Below are positions 8,891-17,258 of a DNA stretch of 64,000 nt, piece after piece. The notes beneath the pieces were generated by a model, which had not been told where the DNA came from, searched no databases, and saw nothing but the letters and a program-made list of their open reading frames with translations. Source of the DNA: Cryobacterium soli (lineage in GTDB: Bacteria > Actinomycetota > Actinomycetes > Actinomycetales > Microbacteriaceae); the NCBI RefSeq assembly GCF_003611035.1, contig NZ_CP030033.1, positions 310,001 through 374,000 on the forward strand. Direction: 5' to 3'. Both the position numbers and the translations under genes were made by a program. Numbering within the stretch: the stretch's first letter is position 1; each line of letters opens with the position of its first letter.

Positions 8891-9673
8891 TCAGAAACCG
8901 GCCCGCGGAGGGCGAAAGGAGCCGTGCGCATCCACGACCTGCGCGGCGAGGTCGCAGCGGTCGGTGACGAGCCCGTCGACGCCCATCCGGAGCAGGGTTG
9001 CCATGCGGGCCGGGTCGTTGACCGTCCACACGTGCACCTCCACGCCGATTCCATGCATCCTGCGGATCAGCCGCGGAGTGACGATGCGCAGCCGGCCCGC
9101 GCTCTCCGGCACTTGGACGGCATCGATGCCGCGCAGCAGCCGCGGCAACACCCAGTGTTGACGCAGCGCGAGCACGGTCACCAGGCCGGCGACCCCCGCG
9201 GCAGAGGCCGAGGTCGCGGCGCCGGGGACGGCCCTGAGCGCCCGGCGGCGCCGGGTCTCAGAAAACGAGGTGAGCAACACCCGGCTCGCCGCCGCGGCCC
9301 TGCGGATGGCGCGGGCCGTAGGGAGCACGGCATCCGCCGATTTGATGTCGATGTTGAAGCGCGCCTCGGGGAAGGCGGCCAGGGCCTCGGCGAGGGAGCA
9401 GTAGGCCTGACCCTGGCCCAGGTCGATCCGGCCGAGTTCGGCCATGGTCAGGCTGTTCACCGCCGTGCCGTCCAGCGCGAGGGTGGGGTCGTGGGTGATC
9501 ACGGCGACGCCGTCCCTGCTGGCGTGCACGTCGGTCTCCAGGTGCGTGGCCCCGTGACTCAGGGCCTGCAGGAACGCCAGCAGGGTGTTCTCGGGTGCGT
9601 CGGTGCTCAGCCCGCGGTGCGCGAGAATGCGCGGGCCGGCCGGCCCGAGGAAGGACCGTGGCTCAGCTGTCAC
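8891..9673 (-). CDS. Glycerophosphodiester phosphodiesterase
   Basis: 260 residues from the GTG at 9673. GDPD signatures are AHRG (His19-Arg20), PENT (Glu28-Asn29), LETDVH (Glu46, Asp48) and the C-terminal VHVWTVND. Hydrolyses glycerophosphodiesters to glycerol-3-phosphate and an alcohol. An in-frame GTG at 9715 is possible; I prefer 9673 because it gives an 11-nt overlap with the SPFH gene and the usual short lead before AHRG. No signal peptide, so cytoplasmic. Could feed the glycerol genes at 13.7-18.8 kb. Confidence 0.85.
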   Translation of the reverse strand: MTAEPRSFLGPAGPRILAHRGLSTDAPENTLLAFLQALSHGATHLETDVHASRDGVAVITHDPTLALDGTAVNSLTMAELGRIDLGQGQAYCSLAEALAAFPEARFNIDIKSADAVLPTARAIRRAAAASRVLLTSFSETRRRRALRAVPGAATSASAAGVAGLVTVLALRQHWVLPRLLRGIDAVQVPESAGRLRIVTPRLIRRMHGIGVEVHVWTVNDPARMATLLRMGVDGLVTDRCDLAAQVVDAHGSFRPPRAGF

Positions 9674-10655
9674 GTCCGGCCACCGGCGCCTGACCGGGCG
9701 CCCCCTGGCCGTCACTCGGGGCGGCGGACGTCGGGGCGCCGGGGTGTGACCCGGCGACGGGGTTCGGACCGAACGCCCGTCCGATGCCCTTCATTGCCTC
9801 GGTCAGTTCGCTCGGCACGATCCAGAGCTTGTTGGAGGTACCGTCGGCCAACTTGGGCAGGGTCTGCAGGTACTGGTAAGCGAGGAGCTTCGGGTCCGGG
9901 TCACCGTCGTGGATTGCCTTGAACACCGTGGTGATGGCCTCGGCCTCGCCCTGGGCGCGGAGCACGGCGGCCTTGGCCTGTCCCTCGGCCTGCAGGATCG
10001 AGGCCTGGCGGGCACCCTCGGCGGTGAGGATCGCGGACTGCTTGGTGCCCTCTGCGGTGAGGATCAGCGCGCGGCGGTCTCGTTCGGCGCGCATCTGCTT
10101 CTCCATCGAGTCCTGGATGGAGATGGGCGGGTCGATGGCCTTGAGCTCGACCCGGCCCACGCGGATTCCCCACTTGCCTGTCGCCTCGTCGAGGACGATC
10201 CGGAGCTGGCCGTTGATGTTGTCCCGGCTGGTGAGGGCCTCTTCGAGGTTCAGTCCGCCGACCACGTTGCGGAGCGTCGTGGTGGTGAGCTGCTCGACGG
10301 CGCCCAGGTAGTTGGCGATCTCATAGGTCGCGGCGCGGGCATCCGTCACCTGGAAGTAGACCACGGTGTCGATCGACACGACCAGGTTGTCCTCGGTGAT
10401 CACGGGCTGCGGCGGAAACGACACGACCTGCTCCCGCATGTCGATGAGCGGGCGGACCCGGTCGATGAAGGGCACCAGGATGTTCAGCCCCGGCATCAGG
10501 GTCTTGTGGTACTTGCCCAGGCGCTCGACCACGCCGGCGCTGGCCTGCGGGATGATCCGGATGGTGCGGACCAGGATCACGACCACGAACACCAGGACGA
10601 CGATGATGAGCAGCAGCACGAATATCTGGACGATGATCTGGTCTGGGCTGGGCAC
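9663..10655 (-). CDS. SPFH/band 7 domain membrane protein (stomatin/QmcA type)
   Basis: 330 residues. An N-terminal transmembrane helix (about 8-30) is followed by the SPFH domain starting RIIPQASAGVVERLGKY, then an Ala/Glu-rich coiled coil with repeated AEG-A units and a Pro/Gly-rich tail. Members form large oligomeric membrane scaffolds. GTG start has AAAGGA upstream. The NfeD gene lies 3 bp upstream in the same operon, the standard partner arrangement. Confidence 0.9.
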   Translation of the reverse strand: MPSPDQIIVQIFVLLLIIVVLVFVVVILVRTIRIIPQASAGVVERLGKYHKTLMPGLNILVPFIDRVRPLIDMREQVVSFPPQPVITEDNLVVSIDTVVYFQVTDARAATYEIANYLGAVEQLTTTTLRNVVGGLNLEEALTSRDNINGQLRIVLDEATGKWGIRVGRVELKAIDPPISIQDSMEKQMRAERDRRALILTAEGTKQSAILTAEGARQASILQAEGQAKAAVLRAQGEAEAITTVFKAIHDGDPDPKLLAYQYLQTLPKLADGTSNKLWIVPSELTEAMKGIGRAFGPNPVAGSHPGAPTSAAPSDGQGAPGQAPVAGRDS

Positions 10656-10658
10656 GGG

Positions 10659-11126
10659 TTAGATCCTTTCGAGGGGTTCGACGAGCGCGGTGGAGCCTTC
10701 GATGGCCGACACCCGGACACGTTCGCCGGGGTCGAGGATGAGTGTGGCGTGCCCGGGGGAGAGGTGCGCGGTCCAGGTCTCGCCGTTATCGAGTTTGACC
10801 AGGCCGCCCAGTTCGCCCACCGTTGCAGCGACGCGCCCGCCCATGCCGATCAGAGCTGCCACATTGCTCGGCGGTACGGCCGGACTGTCCCTGGCGATCG
10901 CGCGGAGCAGGACCGGCCGGATGAGCAGCAGCAGCAGGACCGACACGGCGGCGGCGAAGAGGATCTGCACCCACCATTCCCAGCCGAGCAGGTTGGCCCC
11001 CAGGCCGGCGACGCTTCCGACGCCGATCATCAGGAAGGTGAAATCGAGAGTCAGAAGCTCGATGATGACGCAGACCAGGATGAACGTCAGCCAGACAATC
11101 CACAGGTAGTCGGTCAAATCCACCAT
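10659..11126 (-). CDS. NfeD-like membrane protein
   Basis: 155 residues. Three to four N-terminal transmembrane segments and a C-terminal OB-fold (about 90-155) with the GxxGxV...GELGGLVKLDNGETW pattern typical of short NfeD proteins. Partner of SPFH proteins in membrane microdomain organisation. ATG preceded by GAGGGG. First gene of the nfeD-SPFH-GDPD operon. Confidence 0.85.
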   Translation of the reverse strand: MVDLTDYLWIVWLTFILVCVIIELLTLDFTFLMIGVGSVAGLGANLLGWEWWVQILFAAAVSVLLLLLIRPVLLRAIARDSPAVPPSNVAALIGMGGRVAATVGELGGLVKLDNGETWTAHLSPGHATLILDPGERVRVSAIEGSTALVEPLERI

Positions 11127-11202
11127 ATCGCCACCCCTCGCGCGTCGGTATCTACGACGCTAGCACCTGCGGGTGTGAGGCATGTTGATAGTCTTTATCC
11201 CC

Positions 11203-11976
11203 GTGAGCACACCATCGATGAATCCCCTCCAGCCCGGTAGCCTTTCGGGAAAGCGCGTCCTCGTCACGGGTTCCTCCCGCGGGATCGGAGCCGACACCGT
11301 CACGTACTTCGCCGAGGCCGGCGCGAAGGTCGTCATCAACTACCGCAACAAGGAAGCGCGGGCGAACAAGCTCGCCGCCGCCATCCGCGAAACCGGCGGA
11401 ACGGCCATCACCGTGGCCGCCGACCTCACCGATGCCGAGTCGGTGTCGGCGATGTTCGACACCATTCGCGCCGAATACGGCGGACTCGACATCCTCGTGA
11501 TGAACGCCTCCGGCGGGATGGAGAGCGGCATGGCCGAGGACTACGCCATGCAACTGAACCGCGACGCCCAGGTCAACCTCCTCACTGCCGCCGTCCCGCT
11601 GCTCAGCGACGGCTCCCGGGTGGTCTTCATCACCAGCCACCAGGCGCACTTCGTCGACACCGCGGCCAATGTGGACGTGTACGAGCCGGTCGCCCGCAGT
11701 AAGCGTGCCGGCGAGGATGCCCTCCGTGCCGTCATTCCCGAGCTGGCCGAGGCCGGCATCGGATTCGTCGTGGTGTCCGGCGACATGATCCAGGGCACCA
11801 TCACGGCCGTCCTGCTCGAGCGCGCCAACCCCGGCGCGATCAGCGCCCGCCAGGAATCCGCTGGAAAGCTCTACAACGTGAGCGAATTCGCGGCGGAGAT
11901 TGTGTCGGCCGCCGTCGAGCCGGTTCCGGCCGGGAACACCCGATACGTGGGGGACACCTCCGACTTCACCAGCTGA
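11203..11976 (+). CDS. Short-chain dehydrogenase/reductase with altered active site
   Basis: 257 residues. Rossmann motif TGSSRGIG at 22-29 and NASGG at 101-105 mark it as a classical-type SDR, but the usual Tyr-x3-Lys is missing: the active-site region reads S145 ... Y160-EPVARSK, placing the first Lys seven residues after Tyr. Substrate unknown. Start at the GTG 11203, since TAGTCT (11189-11194) ends 8 nt upstream; an in-frame ATG at 11182 lies before that element. Confidence 0.8.
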   Translation: MSTPSMNPLQPGSLSGKRVLVTGSSRGIGADTVTYFAEAGAKVVINYRNKEARANKLAAAIRETGGTAITVAADLTDAESVSAMFDTIRAEYGGLDILVMNASGGMESGMAEDYAMQLNRDAQVNLLTAAVPLLSDGSRVVFITSHQAHFVDTAANVDVYEPVARSKRAGEDALRAVIPELAEAGIGFVVVSGDMIQGTITAVLLERANPGAISARQESAGKLYNVSEFAAEIVSAAVEPVPAGNTRYVGDTSDFTS

Positions 11977-11983
11977 GCGGCTC

Positions 11984-12015
11984 GAGCCGGGGCCCCGCGT
12001 TGCCGGGCCCCGCTC
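11984..12015. terminator. Hairpin between convergent SDR and HdeD genes
   Basis: Arms 11984-11995 and 12005-12015 pair with one bulged C; GC-rich stem overlapping the last two bases of the minus-strand gene. Possible bidirectional terminator. Confidence 0.45.
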
Positions 12016-12607
12016 AGGCCAGCGCGCCTCGACCGAAGGTGAAGGCGCGCACCAGCTGCACAAGCCCGGACAGGATCAGCATGATCCCGCCGATGGTCAC
12101 CAGTACGCCGATCGTCTCGACCGGGGCGAACAGCACGATGATCCCGGCGAGGATGCCGACCAGGCCCAGGACGATCCCCGGCCACCGGCTGGAGTCTGTC
12201 GTGAACTCGACGAGGGCGGCGACGCCCTCCACGATCCAGACGATGCCCACCAGCAGCCCGAGCACGGCCAGCGAGCCCTCCGGGTTGCGCAGCGCCAGGA
12301 TGCCCAGGATCAGCACCAACACCCCGAACACGATGTTGAGCACCCGGCCGCCGGTGCCGGCTCCGGTCGCGGCCACGCCGCGCACGATGCGCACGACCCC
12401 GCTGATCACGAAATAGAGCCCGAACAGCACGGCGATCACGGTTAGAGTCGCCTCGGTCCAGACGAGCAGGACGGTGCCGATGGCGATCGCCAGCACAGCG
12501 CTGGCGGCGAAGGCCACCCGGATGCCGGTGATCTCCCTCGCGCTCAGGTGCCCGGGGTCGATGGAGAGGGCGAAGACCGCAGTGCCGGTCCCGGTGCTGT
12601 TGGACAT
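12014..12607 (-). CDS. HdeD-family (DUF308) membrane protein
   Basis: 197 residues, six predicted transmembrane helices made of repeated DUF308 units rich in GI, VL and LxxRNP turns. HdeD is an acid-resistance membrane protein in Escherichia coli; the function in actinobacteria is not established. Start taken at the ATG 12607 because GAAGGAG sits 5 nt upstream; the reading frame extends further to 12688 without a ribosome binding site. Confidence 0.8.
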   Translation of the reverse strand: MSNSTGTGTAVFALSIDPGHLSAREITGIRVAFAASAVLAIAIGTVLLVWTEATLTVIAVLFGLYFVISGVVRIVRGVAATGAGTGGRVLNIVFGVLVLILGILALRNPEGSLAVLGLLVGIVWIVEGVAALVEFTTDSSRWPGIVLGLVGILAGIIVLFAPVETIGVLVTIGGIMLILSGLVQLVRAFTFGRGALA

Positions 12608-13088
12608 GAGACTCCTTCGGGCGATGAGCGTGCGGTTCTGGCAGCGAGTTCTCCCGCACGCGGGGGAGTGTTGGGCGGTTGCCGTCAACCTAATCCGAAG
12701 ACGACGTACCGGCTATCCCCGGTCGACGCGACGGTCAGGCGCGGCACGAACGGCTCCCAGACACCAGTTCTTTTCGTTGCAACAATAAATGAGCGTGGTG
12801 AGAAGCCGGCCCGTCAGCACGGTCACCCCACACACAGCGACCGTTGCGCACAGTCGACCGTCGCAGACCAAGCCATTGGGTGCGACTGCCGCAGGAGCAT
12901 TCCTGCCACGCAGGCCTCGTGCGAGCCCGAACGCGACCACGTGAAATCCCAGCCGGCCCAGCCATAGCCCCGCTTCTCAGCCCGTGTTGAGATGACCGAT
13001 AATGCACATTATGTCAACAAGAGGATCCAGGGCCCCGTTTTCGGGACCGCCGCGCCGAGCGTCGTTCACGCGAGACCGGCAGTGGGCG
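12608..13088. other. Intergenic region without a supported gene
   Basis: About 480 bp between the HdeD gene and the RidA remnant. Short open frames exist on both strands, including a 50-codon ATG frame at 12789, but none has a recognisable sequence or a good ribosome binding site. Visible structure is limited to the palindrome GTTGCAAC near 12775 and the inverted repeat at 12999-13012. The region may contain eroded sequence, since the next gene is itself broken. Confidence 0.6.
12999..13012. repeat. Short AT-rich inverted repeat (operator-like)
   Basis: ATAATG-CA-CATTAT: 6-bp arms in a GC-rich context. It has operator form but no gene starts beside it on either strand. Confidence 0.4.
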
Positions 13089-13338
13089 TCAGCGCTCGGG
13101 AACCGTCGCCACCGCGTCGATCTCCACCAGTTGAGCCGGCGTCGGCACGCACGGCGAGCACATTCCGGAGGGCCTGTTCGCTCTGCGGCCCCATGCCATC
13201 CAGCAGGGTGCCGGACGAGTCGATGCCGTTCTGCCCGCCGACGAAAAGCAACGGACCTGCCGGAGCGATCATTCCCTGCGCGAAGGCGGGGCTGGTCGGC
13301 ATCCCTGGCGGGTCGACCGGTCGGGGCTCGCCGCTCAC
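13089..13338 (-). pseudogene. RidA-family protein, internally deleted and frameshifted remnant
   Basis: The first about 63 residues read as a RidA (Rid/YjgF imine deaminase) N-terminus, with PSPAF-like PTSPAFAQGMI, FVGGQNGID and QALRNVLAV. The frame then degenerates. In the neighbouring frame the last codons read PAQLVEIDAVATVPER and a stop (TGA at 13089-13091), which is a typical RidA C-terminus. The middle of the protein, about 45-50 residues, is therefore missing and the two ends are out of frame. GTG start overlaps the stop of the upstream gene, so it was the second gene of that operon. The in-frame translation would instead run to 13066. Confidence 0.75.
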
Positions 13339-13676
13339 TGCGCTTCTCCCCCGGACCCGGACGCCCTGTTCTGTTCCGGGTGGTCGCGCATGACCATTCC
13401 GAACTCGTTGACCGGCTCGAAGGCGTCGCGGTCCCAGGCCCCTGGGTGCGGGACCGGGCAGTTCAGCACGGTGTCGTGGGCGGAGTGCTCGATGGTGTGC
13501 TCGGTCATCGGCCGACCGCAGACCGGACAGCTGGACAACCCGGTCGTCTCCGCCGCATCGTAGGTGCCCACCGGCGGGGAGTCGAACGCGGGCCGGAGTC
13601 GGTCCTCCACCCAGTCGAAGAGTCGCCGTGGGCCGAGCCGGTGCGCCCCGGCCGAGGATTTCTCATTCTGGACCAT
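13335..13676 (-). CDS. Hypothetical protein with Cys/His cluster
   Basis: 113 residues. A possible metal site is visible: C50-x2-C53, H60, H64, H67 and C73. No family recognised. ATG at 13676 is preceded by TACGCT (13688-13683) with a 6-nt gap, so a leaderless transcript is likely. Overlaps the broken RidA gene by 4 nt, indicating former translational coupling. Confidence 0.65.
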   Translation of the reverse strand: MVQNEKSSAGAHRLGPRRLFDWVEDRLRPAFDSPPVGTYDAAETTGLSSCPVCGRPMTEHTIEHSAHDTVLNCPVPHPGAWDRDAFEPVNEFGMVMRDHPEQNRASGSGGEAQ

Positions 13677-13735
13677 GCCGCCAGCGTACGCCTCAGCCCC
13701 GCCGGTGGACTAGACCCGGGCGCGTCCGGATCCGC

Positions 13736-14470
13736 TCATTCCTCGCCGAAACCGGTCTCGATCAGGGCCGCCAGCGCCTCGACGGCCGCCCGGGAGCGTT
13801 CGTCAGGCCCGGAGATCTCGACGCTCATCCCCCGGGTGAGACCGAGCGACATGATGCCGAGGAGGCTGTGCGCATCCTTGCCGTTGACTCGTACCGGGGC
13901 ATCGAAGGTGCTGGCCAGCTTTACGAAGTCCGCCGCGGGGCGCGCGTGCAGGCCGTCCCGATTGCGCAGGGTCACCGTCCGCACCACGGCTCCCCCTGAG
14001 CCCTCGCCCGGTCGTCCTCCATCGTTCGACGGTCCCGGCTCGACGGACGAGGACCCGCCCGCGGACTCCGCCGCCCGCAGTACGGCCTCGACGTCACCGC
14101 CGATCTGAGCGGCAACCGCGGCGGCCACACCACCCTCCACGAGCGGAGCATCCGCAATGCGCACACGCGAACGCACGTCATCGTCGAGGAACTCGATCGC
14201 CGTCTCGGCGGTCAGGATGGCTGACCCCAGGTCACACAGGACGACCACACCGCTGCCGTCGTCGGCCTGGGCGATGCCAGCGGCGATCTTGTCGAAGCTG
14301 GTGCCGATGCCGTCGTCGTCTCGGCCGCCGGCGGCCACCAATGTCGCCTCCGGCGCCATCTGCCGGGCCAGTGTCACCAGACCGGAGGCGATCTCGGCGC
14401 TGTGCGAGACGAAGACTATGCCCACGCGACGCGCCGGTTGAGTGGCGCCCGCCACCACGGAGTCCGACAT
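13736..14470 (-). CDS. dhaM: PTS-dependent dihydroxyacetone kinase phosphotransferase subunit DhaM (EIIA-HPr fusion)
   Basis: 244 residues. N-terminal EIIA-mannose-type domain with the phosphorylatable His23 in IVFVSHSAEIASG; a Ser/Pro/Gly-rich linker (about 135-162); C-terminal HPr domain with GLHARPA (His175) and a regulatory-Ser-like SLLGIMSLG. Passes phosphate from the PTS to DhaL-bound ADP. ATG at 14470 lies 2 bp after dhaL; an upstream in-frame codon at 14503 would overlap dhaL. No separate EI domain is present, so phosphate must come from a general EI encoded elsewhere. Confidence 0.93.
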   Translation of the reverse strand: MSDSVVAGATQPARRVGIVFVSHSAEIASGLVTLARQMAPEATLVAAGGRDDDGIGTSFDKIAAGIAQADDGSGVVVLCDLGSAILTAETAIEFLDDDVRSRVRIADAPLVEGGVAAAVAAQIGGDVEAVLRAAESAGGSSSVEPGPSNDGGRPGEGSGGAVVRTVTLRNRDGLHARPAADFVKLASTFDAPVRVNGKDAHSLLGIMSLGLTRGMSVEISGPDERSRAAVEALAALIETGFGEE

Positions 14471-14472
14471 GG

Positions 14473-15111
14473 TCAGGACTGCGCGGCCGCGTCGGACGCG
14501 CACCGCAGGATCAGCGCCGTGGATCGGGCACCGGGGTCCAGGTGACCGATCGAGCGCTCCCCCAGATAACTGGCCCGGCCCTTACGGGCGATCAGGGGAA
14601 CCGTGGCTGCGGCACCGGATTCGGCCGCGTCCGCCGCCCGGGCCAGGATCTGTTCTGGGCTCTCACCGGCGGCCTCGGCCGCGATTGCCGCGTCCACCGC
14701 AGGGGTCCAGGCGTCGACCATGGTCTTGTCACCGGACTCAGCCTTGCCGCGCAGGACGATGCCGTCCCGTCCGGCCGTGAGCAGTGCGACGACGGCGGGC
14801 CCGTCCAGGTCCGCGGAGCCGGCCACGGCCGCGGCGGCCTTGAGATAGGCCGTGCCGTACAGCGGGCCTGCGGCCCCGCCCACGGTGGAGATGAGCGTCG
14901 CCGCGAGGGTCTTGAGCAGTTCGGCCGGAGTGCCGGCGTCGGTCGCGGCATCGAGCTTGGCCAGCATGGCCTGGAAGCCCCTGTCCATGTTCTCGCCGTG
15001 GTCACCGTCGCCGATCTCCCGGTCCAAGGTGTTCAACTCCGCCCGGTTCTCCGAGAGAATCCGTGCACTGCTCCTGATCCAGGCTTCTGCCCAGGCGACG
15101 TCTACGCTCAT
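14473..15111 (-). CDS. dhaL: Dihydroxyacetone kinase ADP-binding subunit DhaL
   Basis: 212 residues, all-helical DhaL fold. The Mg-ADP site is visible as GDGDHG (D35, D37, H38) and the TVGGAAGPLYG segment. Transfers phosphate from its permanently bound ADP/ATP to dihydroxyacetone held on DhaK. Middle gene of dhaK-dhaL-dhaM, 10 bp after dhaK. Confidence 0.95.
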   Translation of the reverse strand: MSVDVAWAEAWIRSSARILSENRAELNTLDREIGDGDHGENMDRGFQAMLAKLDAATDAGTPAELLKTLAATLISTVGGAAGPLYGTAYLKAAAAVAGSADLDGPAVVALLTAGRDGIVLRGKAESGDKTMVDAWTPAVDAAIAAEAAGESPEQILARAADAAESGAAATVPLIARKGRASYLGERSIGHLDPGARSTALILRCASDAAAQS

Positions 15112-15121
15112 CCGGTCATCC

Positions 15122-16123
15122 CTACTTTCCCCACCGCAGTGCGGCCGTGTGCACCGGAGCGTCCCACAGGGCGGTCAACTCGTCATCGAGTTTGAGAACC
15201 GTGATCGACATGCCCTGCATCTCCAGTGATGTTGTGAAATTGCCGACGAGCGTGCGTGTCACCTCGATGCCTCGTTCGGCGAGAACTGCGGCGGCCCGTC
15301 GGAATACAATGTACAGCTCAACCTGAGGCGTGCCGCCCATTCCGTTCACGAACAACAAGACCCGGTCGCCCGAGGCGAAGGGGATGTCGTCCAGGATCGG
15401 TCCGAGAATCCGGTCGACGATGGCGTCGGCGGGTTCCAGCTTGATCCGTTCCCGGCCGGGCTCACCGTGGATTCCGATACCGATCTCGATCTCGTCGTCG
15501 GCGAGGGTGAAGCTCGGCTCGCCCGCGTGCGGCACCACGCAAGGGGTCAGGGCGACCCCCATCGAGCGCACCTGCCCGATGACCTTCTCGGCCACTGTCG
15601 CCACCGCGGAGAGATCGTCGCCGCGCTCTGCGGCAGCGCCGGCGATCTTCTCGACCAGGACGGTGCCGGCGACCCCGCGTCGCCCCGCGGTGTAGAGCGA
15701 GTCCTTCACCGCGACGTCGTCGTTGACGATCACCGTGCGCACCTCGATCTCATCCGCTGCGGCGAGATCCGCTGCCGTCTCGAAGTTGAGCACGTCACCG
15801 GTGTAGTTCTTCACGATGTGCAGCACCCCCGCTCCCCCATCGACGGCCTTGGTCGCGGCCAAGATCGGATCGGGTGTCGGCGAGGTGAACACAGCCCCGG
15901 GGACTGCGGCGTCCAGCATGCCGAATCCGACGAAACCACCGTGCAGGGGTTCGTGCCCGCTCCCGCCGCCGCTGACGATGCCCACCTTGCCGGCGACCGG
16001 AGCGTCTTCTCGCACGATGAACACAGGATCGAGGGATACCCGCACGATATCGCCGTGCGCCGCACCGAAGCCGGCGACGGCCTCGACGACAACGTTCTTC
16101 GGGTCGTTGACAAGTTTTTTCAT
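15122..16123 (-). CDS. dhaK: Dihydroxyacetone kinase substrate-binding subunit DhaK
   Basis: 333 residues from the ATG at 16123, chosen because AAGGA lies 6 nt upstream; the frame continues upstream without better starts. GGGSGHEP (His57) and the covalent substrate-binding His219 in GIGIHGEPG are intact. Binds dihydroxyacetone as a hemiaminal. First gene of the dhaKLM operon, divergent from glpF across a 234-bp region with paired inverted repeats. Confidence 0.95.
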   Translation of the reverse strand: MKKLVNDPKNVVVEAVAGFGAAHGDIVRVSLDPVFIVREDAPVAGKVGIVSGGGSGHEPLHGGFVGFGMLDAAVPGAVFTSPTPDPILAATKAVDGGAGVLHIVKNYTGDVLNFETAADLAAADEIEVRTVIVNDDVAVKDSLYTAGRRGVAGTVLVEKIAGAAAERGDDLSAVATVAEKVIGQVRSMGVALTPCVVPHAGEPSFTLADDEIEIGIGIHGEPGRERIKLEPADAIVDRILGPILDDIPFASGDRVLLFVNGMGGTPQVELYIVFRRAAAVLAERGIEVTRTLVGNFTTSLEMQGMSITVLKLDDELTALWDAPVHTAALRWGK

Positions 16124-16151
16124 GACCATTCCTTCATTCGTCGGAATCGAG

Positions 16152-16187
16152 CGGCACGGAGCTATCGTGCCGGGCACGCAGCCGTGC
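16152..16187. promoter_or_regulatory. Tandem operator-like half-sites between dhaK and glpF
   Basis: CGGCACG at 16152-16158 and CGTGCCG at 16166-16172 form a perfect 7-bp inverted repeat with a 7-bp spacer. A second, weaker pair follows at once: GGCACG (16173-16178) and CCGTGC (16182-16187). The cluster lies 30-65 bp upstream of the dhaK start. Likely binding sites for a repressor of the glycerol/dihydroxyacetone genes; the regulator is not in this window. Confidence 0.55.
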
Positions 16188-16357
16188 TCCCTGCACAACC
16201 TACGCGCTGCGGCTCTTCTCGGTAAGAGGCAGGTGATCCCGTCAATCGGGTCCATTTCGCTCCGGCTCCGGCCGCGCTATGGTAGCTGCAAAATCGCTCA
16301 GCGCGAAGGGATTGCTCCGGTTCGTCCGGCATCTCGCTCCTTACGAGAAAGGTCATC

Positions 16358-17122
16358 GTGGACAATATCGGTCTTGTTTTTTTGTCGGAGGTGCTGGGCA
16401 CTGGGATGCTCGTCCTCCTCGGTTGTGGTGTCGTGGCCAACGTGGCCCTGACCAAGAACAAGGGCTTCGGCGGCGGGTTCCTCATGGTGACCTTCGGCTG
16501 GGGTTTCGCGGTCTTCGCCGGTGTCACGGTCGCCTACAACTCGGGTGCTCACCTCAACCCGGCCGTCACCCTCGGGCTCGTCGCATCGGGCGCCACCGAG
16601 TTCGGTCTCGGTGTGCCGGTGAACTTCCTGTCGGTTCTCGTCTATCTGGCCGGTGAGTTCCTCGGAGCCTTCCTCGGCGCCGTCGTCGTGTGGCTGGCCT
16701 ACAAGCAGCACTACGACGAGGAACCCGAGCCGGCCAACAAGCTCGGCACCTTCTCAACCGGCCCGGCCATCCGCTCGTACGGCTGGAACCTCGTCACCGA
16801 GATCATCGGCACCTTCGTGCTGGTGTTCGTGGTCATCGCCTTCGGCGGTGGCCGGCAGGGCGAAAGCGGCGGTCTCGCCGCACTGGGCGCGCTGCCCGTG
16901 GCGCTCCTAGTCCTCGTGATCGGTACCTCGTTGGGTGGCCCGACCGGGTACGCCATCAACCCCGCCCGTGACCTCAGCCCCCGGATCGCCCACTTCATCC
17001 TGCCGATCAAGGGTAAGGGCTCCTCGGACTGGGCCTACTCCTGGGTGCCAGTGGTCGGCCCGGTGATCGGCGGGCTCCTCGCCGGCTGGGCGTCTCTGAT
17101 CTGGCTGCCCATAGTCGCGTAG
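16358..17122 (+). CDS. glpF: Glycerol uptake facilitator (aquaglyceroporin)
   Basis: 254 residues, six transmembrane helices and two half-helices. NPA boxes at N67-P68-A69 and N201-P-A, the second continuing as NPARD: the Asp is diagnostic of glycerol-conducting members. GTG start with GAAAGG upstream. Facilitated diffusion of glycerol across the cytoplasmic membrane, supplying GlpK downstream. A strong hairpin follows, so glpK may depend partly on its own promoter. Confidence 0.93.
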   Translation: MDNIGLVFLSEVLGTGMLVLLGCGVVANVALTKNKGFGGGFLMVTFGWGFAVFAGVTVAYNSGAHLNPAVTLGLVASGATEFGLGVPVNFLSVLVYLAGEFLGAFLGAVVVWLAYKQHYDEEPEPANKLGTFSTGPAIRSYGWNLVTEIIGTFVLVFVVIAFGGGRQGESGGLAALGALPVALLVLVIGTSLGGPTGYAINPARDLSPRIAHFILPIKGKGSSDWAYSWVPVVGPVIGGLLAGWASLIWLPIVA

Positions 17123-17128
17123 CGCCCG

Positions 17129-17158
17129 GCAGGCCGGCTCCCCCTGGGGCCGGCCTGC
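17129..17158 (+). terminator. Terminator hairpin between glpF and glpK
   Basis: Perfect 10-bp GC-rich stem, arms 17129-17138 and 17149-17158, 10-base loop, followed by TTCC. Placed 7 bp after the glpF stop. Confidence 0.65.
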
Positions 17159-17258
17159 TTCCTGCGCCCGGAACGACCAGAGGGATTCCTCACCCGCACT
17201 CAGCAGACGGATTTATAGTTCTGTCCAAGCCATCACGCAACGTACAAGGAGGTACACC

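Noticed and set aside
12713..13007. Small minus-strand frames and the 50-codon ATG frame at 12789
   Set aside because: No ribosome binding site, no family resemblance, Arg/Ser/Pro-rich random-looking composition.
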